A program made the position numbers and the translations under genes. A stretch of DNA of 9,162 nucleotides from JAAYAN01 sp964437215 (GTDB lineage: Bacteria; Bacteroidota; Ignavibacteria; Ignavibacteriales; Melioribacteraceae), in contig CAYTFZ010000100.1 in NCBI GenBank assembly GCA_964437215.1, positions 1-9,162 on the forward strand. Direction: 5' to 3'. Of this stretch, positions 1 to 5,566 are shown one piece after another (within the stretch, counting starts at the first letter, position 1; every line of letters starts with the position of its first letter). The notes under the pieces were generated by a model that did not search any database, was not told the origin of the DNA, and saw only the letters and a list, made by a program, of their open reading frames with translations.

Positions 1-4
1 TTAA

Positions 5-2809
5 TTATCTTAACAACATCATCTTCTTAGTTTCAACAAAACCATTATTTGTTTTCAATTGGTAAAAATAAATTCCGCTGCCAACCTGCACTCCGGCAGA
101 GTTTGTTCCATTCCACTGAATTGAGTATGTTCCTGCAGGTTTTTGTTCGTTAACGAGGGTTATCACTTCGCGACCAAGAATATCATAAATTCTCAAAGTG
201 ACATTACTGTTCATTGGTAATTCCTGCCTGCCGGCAGGCAGGGAATAATTGATAATTGTTGAAGGGTTGAAAGGATTTGGATAGTTCTGACTAAGAGAAA
301 ATTCTAGAACAGTATTATCCTTTTCAACTTGAAGCAAAGCATTTTCAATTTCATAAATATGTACATCATATGGTTTGAATTCATCAGTCAGCTTGCTGCC
401 AATGATATTTAAACTTCTGTTCTCATCATATACTTTAACATCCCCGCTCAATATTTCAGCAAATGAAAATGTTGCTGTAACCGGATAATCTTGTTCCGGA
501 TCAGGATATCCATCCGGATTTCTGCTGCTATCGGCAAAATCAGAATTCGGCTGGTCGTCAAGTTCGCTGACTCTAACAGCAAACAAATATGTTTTGTTGT
601 TATATTCCCTTAACATAAAGTCAATTCTTGCTTCGGCATTGGTTTCAACAGAAATATTTGGCTCAATCTCCGGACCCAAAACAACCGGCGTCAAATCTGT
701 TATCTGTTCAACAAATTCTCTCATAACCGGATAATTTACCGCCGGGGTTCCACTGTGGTAAGGAAACCAGCTTAAAGCTTTAACACCGTGAACAACATTT
801 ATCCAGATCAGCATTTTCAGCATTTCAGGAGAAGGATCCCAGTTTGTAGGATCGAACTTTGTTGCTGCATCATTTTCCCTGATATTGCAAGTTTCAACAA
901 ATGATGAGTATGGTACCAGACCGTAAGTTTTATATTTAATTTTATCCAGAATACTGGTAAGTACGGACATCTTTGCCCCCCGGGAATGCGGAGCTGCCCA
1001 ATCAATGGGATAGTAATCCATCGAATAAAAATCAACTACAAATGTTTTCTTGCCAAATACGTTTTCATTATAACGCGGGAAAAATCCATTGCTTACATCG
1101 GCATTGTAACTGTTATCGTCATAGTTTATGTATGGTCCTACAAGATTTAACAGCACCGGTCTCTCTGTATCATATTTATGGGTGCGGTTTGTCCAAGCTC
1201 TCATAGTTTGCGGTGACAATGATATATCTTTTCCACCCAATTCCGGTTCATCTATCCAAGTATATGCCAGCATATCGTTACTTACGGCACTCACACTAAT
1301 ATGTGAGGCAAGTTCATTCTCTCCAACATTTCTGGATGGAATTCCATTTGTGAAGTTTCCGCCAGGTCCTATTATTTTTAGATTAGCATTTTCTCCAAGA
1401 CCAATATATTCACCCCATCCGGCGGATGTATAATTCTGAGGCCAAAATCCCTGACCGAAAAGACAATTTATATAACCGCTGCTACCCCAGTCTGCCACAT
1501 TTTCGTTATTTAAATGAAAGGGTGTTACTGGGAAGAATAATTCCCCGTTTAATCTTACCGCATTATTTTCATCAATACCAACTGCAGGTTCACCATTGTA
1601 AGATTTATTAAATGTCTCCACAATTTCATCTAATACATCTCCTTGTTCATTTTTAATTTGTACACTAAGAGTATAACTATCTGCAGGCAGTTCAAAATTG
1701 TTAAGTAGGATTATCTCCTCGTCACTCAAATTATTTTTATCGGCTAAAATGCTGTTGAATCCTTTATTTCCTGAAATCACTGCATATAGTCTGTTTTCAG
1801 AATTTTCTGATATATCAGGCGGAATTATGGTGATTATTTTTTGTGAATATCTGCTATTAAAATCCGCATGGATTATTTCGAACCGGGAATTTAATTCCTG
1901 TTCCGAAAGCGCCCGGTTATAAATTTTTAATTCATCTATATAGCCCTCAAAATTATAGGTGCCTGATGCAGATGCTCCAATAAACAAATCGCCTGAAACA
2001 TTTCTGATATTTCCGGAAAAAGCAGCCGGGCATCTCGTTTCTCCTTTGATTTCAGAGCCATCAAGAAAAAGTCTGATAAAACTGCCATCATAAACAAGCA
2101 TATAATGATGCCAGCTTGTATTCTTAATATTTTTATACCACGTATCAGCCTGCCCGCTTGATGTTTCGTTAAATACAAAACCCTGATAAGAATCGCCGTT
2201 CGACCTGAACCAAACCCTGAATGATTCCGCTTTATCAATCAGATAAATCCTATCACCTCCATTTGTATTTTTCCTTTTTGCCCAAAAGGATAGAGTAAAT
2301 TCACCCGCTCCGTTTAATGAGTTAAAAGATGGAATTCTAACGAAATTACTATCCGATACATCAATGCAATTACCGCTGATACCTTGAAGATATGAAATTG
2401 ATGAGCCACCAAAAACCGCGTTATTGTTTTTTCCTGAAACATCATTCAATGAATTATCAAAAGGCAGATAGGCTATAAGTCCATTTTCCGCTCTTGGAAT
2501 AAGTTTTCCCGGACTTCCGCCTACCACTAAAGAGACTGAATCTGCAGTTTCATCATTCACTATTAATTTAACTGAATATTCTCCGGGGAATTTGTAACAA
2601 TGAACATAAGTCCTTCCGCCATAGTTTCCTGTTTTAAAACCGTCACCAAAATCCCAGCTAACAGCATCATTCTCTAAATCAATATTCTTTGCTTCAAAAT
2701 AAATTTCAGTGCCAACCTTAATTTCCTGTTCCGGTTCATAATAAATTTCGGGCTGAGCTTTAAGAATTATACAGCATGAAAAAAGAAATATAACTATTGA
2801 ATACTTCAT
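5..2809 (-). CDS. Secreted T9SS-sorted protein with PKD, LamG and glycoside-hydrolase-like domains
   Basis: 934 residues, ATG start at 2809, TAA stop. Residues 1-18 form a signal peptide (Lys2, a hydrophobic run, then KA before QP), so the protein should cross the inner membrane by Sec. Residues 20-97 are a PKD domain (WDFGDG at 52-57, then a PGEYSVKL strand). Residues 108-308 are a LamG/concanavalin-like domain, opening GLIAYLPFD and ending YIDELKIYNRALSEQEL, probably for carbohydrate binding. Residues 310-405 are a beta-rich linker. Residues about 415-710 look like a TIM-barrel glycoside hydrolase: an entry strand RLNGELFFPV, AYTWIDEPE at 515-522 with acidic residues Asp520 and Glu521, and VVDFYSMDYYPIDW at 591-604. 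Residues 715-820 look like a C-terminal beta domain. Residues 836-934 are a type A T9SS sorting domain, which would direct outer-membrane export and surface attachment or release. No family name could be assigned to the core, so the substrate is unknown and hydrolase activity is inferred from shape only. A 20-base palindrome interrupts the sorting domain. The stop is four bases from the window edge, so any terminator is not visible. Confidence 0.9.
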   Translation of the reverse strand: MKYSIVIFLFSCCIILKAQPEIYYEPEQEIKVGTEIYFEAKNIDLENDAVSWDFGDGFKTGNYGGRTYVHCYKFPGEYSVKLIVNDETADSVSLVVGGSPGKLIPRAENGLIAYLPFDNSLNDVSGKNNNAVFGGSSISYLQGISGNCIDVSDSNFVRIPSFNSLNGAGEFTLSFWAKRKNTNGGDRIYLIDKAESFRVWFRSNGDSYQGFVFNETSSGQADTWYKNIKNTSWHHYMLVYDGSFIRLFLDGSEIKGETRCPAAFSGNIRNVSGDLFIGASASGTYNFEGYIDELKIYNRALSEQELNSRFEIIHADFNSRYSQKIITIIPPDISENSENRLYAVISGNKGFNSILADKNNLSDEEIILLNNFELPADSYTLSVQIKNEQGDVLDEIVETFNKSYNGEPAVGIDENNAVRLNGELFFPVTPFHLNNENVADWGSSGYINCLFGQGFWPQNYTSAGWGEYIGLGENANLKIIGPGGNFTNGIPSRNVGENELASHISVSAVSNDMLAYTWIDEPELGGKDISLSPQTMRAWTNRTHKYDTERPVLLNLVGPYINYDDNSYNADVSNGFFPRYNENVFGKKTFVVDFYSMDYYPIDWAAPHSRGAKMSVLTSILDKIKYKTYGLVPYSSFVETCNIRENDAATKFDPTNWDPSPEMLKMLIWINVVHGVKALSWFPYHSGTPAVNYPVMREFVEQITDLTPVVLGPEIEPNISVETNAEARIDFMLREYNNKTYLFAVRVSELDDQPNSDFADSSRNPDGYPDPEQDYPVTATFSFAEILSGDVKVYDENRSLNIIGSKLTDEFKPYDVHIYEIENALLQVEKDNTVLEFSLSQNYPNPFNPSTIINYSLPAGRQELPMNSNVTLRIYDILGREVITLVNEQKPAGTYSIQWNGTNSAGVQVGSGIYFYQLKTNNGFVETKKMMLLR
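8..304 (-). other. T9SS type A C-terminal sorting domain (copy 1)
   Basis: This is the coding region for residues 836-934 of the PKD-LamG protein. It starts with the typical SLSQNYPNPFNPSTIINYSLP, continues with a VTLRIYDILGREV strand and LVNEQKPAGTYSIQWNG, and ends in the short basic tail KKMMLLR. The fold resembles the FlgD-type Ig-like domain common in T9SS cargo. It is paralogous to the domain at 2911-3186. The two share an identical 20-base stretch at 135-154 and 3020-3039, which encodes VNEQKPAG. The insertion AGRQELPMNSN lies between the first two strands. Confidence 0.88.
223..242. repeat. 20-base perfect GC-rich palindrome inside a coding sequence
   Basis: The sequence CCTGCCTGCCGGCAGGCAGG is its own reverse complement over all 20 bases and is 80% G+C in AT-rich surroundings. 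On the coding (minus) strand it reads in frame as part of S-L-P-A-G-R-Q. It falls in the loop between the first two strands of the T9SS domain, where related domains have a loop of variable length. It resembles a dispersed short palindrome rather than native protein sequence. No second full copy exists in the window; the inner ten bases recur at 6576-6585. Confidence 0.8.
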
Positions 2810-2816
2810 ATTTTAT

Positions 2817-2822
2817 CTACCT
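2817..2822 (-). promoter_or_regulatory. Ribosome binding site of the PKD-LamG gene
   Basis: The minus strand reads AGGTAG here. The AGG core ends ten bases before the ATG at 2809. It is a moderate match to the Shine-Dalgarno sequence and supports this start, which also gives a complete signal peptide. Confidence 0.5.
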
Positions 2823-2839
2823 GTTTTATAGATAATTTA

Positions 2840-2883
2840 TTTGAATTATAGTAAAATTTTAATCTTATCAAGTATAATTCAAA
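2840..2883. promoter_or_regulatory. Inverted repeat containing promoter-like hexamers upstream of the PKD-LamG gene
   Basis: Arms TTTGAATTATA (2840-2850) and TATAATTCAAA (2873-2883) are perfect 11-base complements separated by 22 bases. On the minus strand one arm supplies TATAAT (2845-2850), a perfect -10 hexamer. TTGATA (2866-2871), a 5/6 match to -35, lies 15 bases upstream, which is slightly short spacing. The other arm supplies TATACT, a second possible -10. This could be a promoter with a two-site operator, or the folded 3' end of the protease transcript. No T-tract follows the dyad, so a factor-independent terminator is unlikely. The intergenic gap is only 98 bases and holds nothing else notable. 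Confidence 0.4.
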
Positions 2884-2907
2884 ATTGTAAACAATGCAAA
2901 TTTATTT

Positions 2908-5322
2908 TTACTTTAGTAAATTCATCTTCATTGTTTTATTGTACCAACCAGCTTGCAGGTTGTACAAATACACACCCGAAGAAAGATTCGATGCATCGAA
3001 CTTCACTTCGTAATTTCCCGCAGGTTTTTGTTCGTTAACCAATGTTGTAACTTCCTGACCGAGAAGGTTGTAAACAACAAGTGAAACGTGAAGAGGGACG
3101 GGGGACGAGTGAGTTGTTGGGATCGAGTATTTAATTGTGGTCGTTGGATTAAACGGATTGGGATAGTTTTGCTCTAATCTAAATTCTGATGCTTTTTCAC
3201 CAGAATTTACTTTTACTTCTATTGAATAAGTAAACGAGCCATCGAGATCGATTTGTTTTAAACGATAAGAGTAAAAGTATGAGGTAAGAGTAAGATTATT
3301 GTCAGTAAACGAATATTCTTTAGGACTGTTTGAATTTCCTGCGCCTTCTACAAATCCAACCTTTAACCATTCACCCTTGACCGTTGACCGTTCTACCTCA
3401 AACCCATAATTATTCACTTCAGTTGCAGTCTGCCAATTTATTGTAACATTTCCGCCATTTGATTCAGCAGATAAATTAATAAGTTCAACCGGCAAAGGTG
3501 AACCAATTCCCTCTGCTATCATAAAATTTACCGAATTAAGAACATCAAGTTTTCCGTAGCCGAAAGTTGGATTATTCTCGTTTCCGGTAAACTCATCTTT
3601 TGCAGCGCTGTTTCGTAATATTTCGTAAATATCACCCGATGATAAATTCTTGCTGTTGCTTATAATTAATGCAGCAGCGGCGGCGCAGACAGGACTTGCC
3701 ATACTTGTTCCCTGCATAACAATATAATCGCTTTCGCCGTTTTCTACACCATCGTTATCAATCCAGTTTGAACTTACCTGACTATAAACATCTCTGTCGC
3801 GCAAGGAAATAATAGCCGATCCGGGAGCAGCTATGTCCGGTTTCTGAAGTCCGTCAATTCGCGGTCCTCTTGAAGAGAACATCGAAATATCGCCTTCATT
3901 TCCCGAAAGAATATTAATGTTATCAAAAAATGAATTTGTATAAGTATCTCGTAAATTATACGAACCAACTGCAAATGCATAATCGGCAACTGCCGGAGAA
4001 ATAATTGTATAACCGGGGTCGGCATTTCTGAATTTTACTTTCCCGTTTGCATAGTGTTCATATAGATGAAATTTATTAGTTAGTGAAGATTTATTTATAA
4101 CTTTAAGATAATAAACACTGTTTCCCGCCGGAACTGGCAAATAATAGAATGAAATTTTTGATTCTGTTCCTCTGGGACTTTCCGTAGCTGCATAAGTAAT
4201 CAATTCTTTTACAGGATTAAGCGAAGCATTGTAATATTTCAAAAACATATCGCTCCTTTCGGAACCATCCTGCCAAACCATATTAAAACCCAGATAAACT
4301 TCATTTGCAGCAGCATTATTAATGTTTAGTTCAATAAAATCACTTGAATCGTTTGCAGAAACAATTCCTGAAAAATGTCTGCCCGATGCACCCTCGTTGC
4401 CCGCAGCAACAAAAACAGAAACACCATTTTCATAGCACCAGTCAATTTTTTGATCTTTCGGCGAACTTCCATCGTGATATGTATCCCAGCTTCCGTAACT
4501 AAGATTTATAATATCGGATTCATATATATTTACTGCCGCATCAAGCGCTCCTACAATTGAATTTGTTGTTGCTCCGCCGTTATTGTCATTTCCTATTTTA
4601 AGTAGAATCAGCTCCGAAGAAGATGATATTCCCTCATATTTTCCTCCTCCGTTAATTGTATTTCCTTCCGAAGAAAAACCAGATGCCCCGATAATTCCCG
4701 CTACGTGTGTTCCGTGTCCGCTAACTCTATTTTCAACATCATCATCAATTGAAACCGGATAATTTGAGTAATCCTTTTTTACAATATTTGAAGAAAAGTT
4801 TGAATTAAACGGCTCAGTATCAAAACCGCTGTCCAGCACAGCAATTTTCACTCCTGCTCCCGTATAACCCTGGGATTTTGCCTCCAAGCTTTTTATTGCC
4901 TGAGCTGTTAAATTTGTAAGGGGATGACTAAGCTCAGTTTCCAAACCGATTTTTACAACTGCATTGCATTCAGTCATTGCATTTACAGAAGAACCGGGAG
5001 CAGCAGCCAGCATAAATCCCAATGGATGATTCATTATAGGCGGAGTCCATGTATTTTTATATACTGTAATACCCGAAATTTCCAACTTTTCAATTTCTTG
5101 TTCCGATGGAAAATCTTTGAAATACAAGATAAAACTTTGCATTTCTTCGATGCTGTTTGTTTTGCTTAATTTGTTTTGCTCTTTATTTGCAACAAAACGG
5201 TATAATTCGCCAGAAAGAAATTTATCATTAACTGCTGCCGGAACTTCAGTAATTTGCTGCGAAAAACAAATCGCGGTAAAGTAGATTAAAAAGGGAAAAA
5301 ATATATTCGGGTATTTCTGCAC
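2908..5322 (-). CDS. Secreted subtilisin-like (S8) serine protease with T9SS sorting domain
   Basis: 804 residues, TAA stop, GTG start at 5322. This start gives a good signal peptide (residues 1-21: Lys3, then a hydrophobic stretch to ICFSQQ). An in-frame TGA at 5353-5355 limits any extension, and no in-frame ATG lies between. Residues about 25-130 look like an inhibitor-type propeptide. The protease domain spans about 150-600. Its triad is Asp164 (VLDSG), His203 (GHGTHVAG) and Ser540 (GTSMASP), with oxyanion Asn309 (AAGNEG), so it should be active. A beta-rich insertion at about 318-440 separates Asn309 from Ser540. Residues 610-705 are a fibronectin-like domain (LPVELINLSAE, then INWQTATEVNNYGFEVERS) typical of T9SS cargo. 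Residues 713-804 are the sorting domain. The protein should be exported across the outer membrane and degrade external protein. The next gene downstream starts 98 bases after the stop and has its own promoter-like sequence. Substrate specificity cannot be read. Confidence 0.96.
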   Translation of the reverse strand: MQKYPNIFFPFLIYFTAICFSQQITEVPAAVNDKFLSGELYRFVANKEQNKLSKTNSIEEMQSFILYFKDFPSEQEIEKLEISGITVYKNTWTPPIMNHPLGFMLAAAPGSSVNAMTECNAVVKIGLETELSHPLTNLTAQAIKSLEAKSQGYTGAGVKIAVLDSGFDTEPFNSNFSSNIVKKDYSNYPVSIDDDVENRVSGHGTHVAGIIGASGFSSEGNTINGGGKYEGISSSSELILLKIGNDNNGGATTNSIVGALDAAVNIYESDIINLSYGSWDTYHDGSSPKDQKIDWCYENGVSVFVAAGNEGASGRHFSGIVSANDSSDFIELNINNAAANEVYLGFNMVWQDGSERSDMFLKYYNASLNPVKELITYAATESPRGTESKISFYYLPVPAGNSVYYLKVINKSSLTNKFHLYEHYANGKVKFRNADPGYTIISPAVADYAFAVGSYNLRDTYTNSFFDNINILSGNEGDISMFSSRGPRIDGLQKPDIAAPGSAIISLRDRDVYSQVSSNWIDNDGVENGESDYIVMQGTSMASPVCAAAAALIISNSKNLSSGDIYEILRNSAAKDEFTGNENNPTFGYGKLDVLNSVNFMIAEGIGSPLPVELINLSAESNGGNVTINWQTATEVNNYGFEVERSTVKGEWLKVGFVEGAGNSNSPKEYSFTDNNLTLTSYFYSYRLKQIDLDGSFTYSIEVKVNSGEKASEFRLEQNYPNPFNPTTTIKYSIPTTHSSPVPLHVSLVVYNLLGQEVTTLVNEQKPAGNYEVKFDASNLSSGVYLYNLQAGWYNKTMKMNLLK
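2911..3186 (-). other. T9SS type A C-terminal sorting domain (copy 2)
   Basis: This is the coding region for residues 713-804 of the protease: FRLEQNYPNPFNPTTTIKYSIP, a VSLVVYNLLGQEV strand, LVNEQKPAGNYEVKFDASNLSSGVYLYNLQAG, and the end MKMNLLK. It is the same module as at 8-304 but more canonical. It also carries an inserted segment (TTHSSPVPLH) at the loop where copy 1 has its palindrome. Confidence 0.9.
3095..3108. repeat. Heptanucleotide tandem duplication in the sorting-domain loop
   Basis: GGGACGG at 3095-3101 is followed directly by GGGACGA at 3102-3108, two seven-base units differing at the last base. The coding strand reads TCGTCCC CCGTCCC and encodes S-S-P-V-P. The local G+C and C-run are unlike the AT-rich neighbours. 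It lies in the variable loop between strands one and two of the T9SS domain. Confidence 0.6.
3377..3392. repeat. Heptanucleotide tandem repeat in the fibronectin-like domain
   Basis: TTGACCG occurs twice in tandem (3377-3383, 3384-3390), followed by TT of a third unit. On the coding strand the unit is CGGTCAA, giving E-R-S-T-V-K-G at residues 644-650. It sits in the turn after FEVER, where related T9SS-cargo domains have inserts of varying length. It is a different sequence from the heptamer at 3095-3108 but has the same period. Confidence 0.6.
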
Positions 5323-5326
5323 AAAG

Positions 5327-5330
5327 CACC
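5327..5330 (-). promoter_or_regulatory. Weak ribosome binding site of the protease gene
   Basis: The minus strand reads GGTG four bases before the GTG start at 5322. It can pair only with the 3' part of the usual anti-Shine-Dalgarno sequence. There is no AGGAGG-like stretch. An out-of-frame ATG overlaps this site (5332-5330). Translation start is therefore less certain here than for the other two genes. Confidence 0.3.
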
Positions 5331-5487
5331 ATAATGAATTCAGTATGCCGATTCATTTATGATGCCACATTTTTTTTTATAAATTTTATTTAATTCTTTG
5401 TTTTTAAGCGGATTTCGAAGGTTTTTAAAGCTGCAAATAATCACCAGGAAAAACATACCGCAAATATTGTTGACAAACACTCCAAAT

Positions 5488-5505
5488 ATTTACAATTATG
5501 TAAAT
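5488..5505. promoter_or_regulatory. Operator-like dyad between carboxykinase and protease genes
   Basis: ATTTACA (5488-5494) and TGTAAAT (5499-5505) are perfect 7-base arms around a 4-base centre. An 18-base dyad of this shape is typical of a binding site for a dimeric helix-turn-helix regulator. It lies about 165 bases upstream of the protease start. On the minus strand AATATTTG occurs twice just downstream of it (about 5484-5491 and 5461-5468), but I cannot place a convincing promoter. The rest of 5323-5535 holds no gene that I can support. Confidence 0.35.
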
Positions 5506-5535
5506 TATAATAAATTCAGCGAGGGAATAATTTAT

Positions 5536-5559
5536 GGGATGCAGAAAATTCTGCATCCC
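5536..5559 (-). terminator. Hairpin terminator after the carboxykinase gene
   Basis: GGGATGCAGA pairs with TCTGCATCCC in a ten-base perfect stem around a four-base loop, beginning seven bases after the stop codon. It is the strongest hairpin in the window and its position fits transcript termination or 3'-end protection. On the minus strand only a broken T-stretch (ATAAATTATT) follows. The better T-run lies on the other side, next to the stop codon, so efficiency as a factor-independent terminator is uncertain. Confidence 0.6.
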
Positions 5560-5566
5560 GCAATTT

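Noticed and set aside
135..154. 20-base identity with 3020-3039, considered as a recombination repeat
   Set aside because: It encodes the conserved VNEQKPAG of both sorting domains and is explained by paralogy of the domain. No other identical stretch of similar length was seen.
2767..2780. Lipoprotein signal in the PKD-LamG protein (LFSC at residues 9-12)
   Set aside because: Phe before Ser is atypical for a lipobox, and a standard cleavage site after Ala18 fits better with T9SS cargo.
2884..2895. ATTGT-AA-ACAAT hairpin after the protease stop, as a terminator
   Set aside because: The stem has only five weak pairs with a two-base loop and no following T-tract.
5246..5356. 36-codon minus-strand reading frame overlapping the protease start, as a possible leader peptide
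   Set aside because: There is no convincing ribosome binding site, and the encoded sequence shows no regulatory-codon run or membrane pattern. It is most likely chance.
5370..5378. Run of nine T (A on the minus strand) upstream of the protease, as a phase-variation tract
   Set aside because: A similar run lies at 9087-9095 and the gaps are very AT-rich. Neither run is inside a gene or clearly between promoter hexamers.
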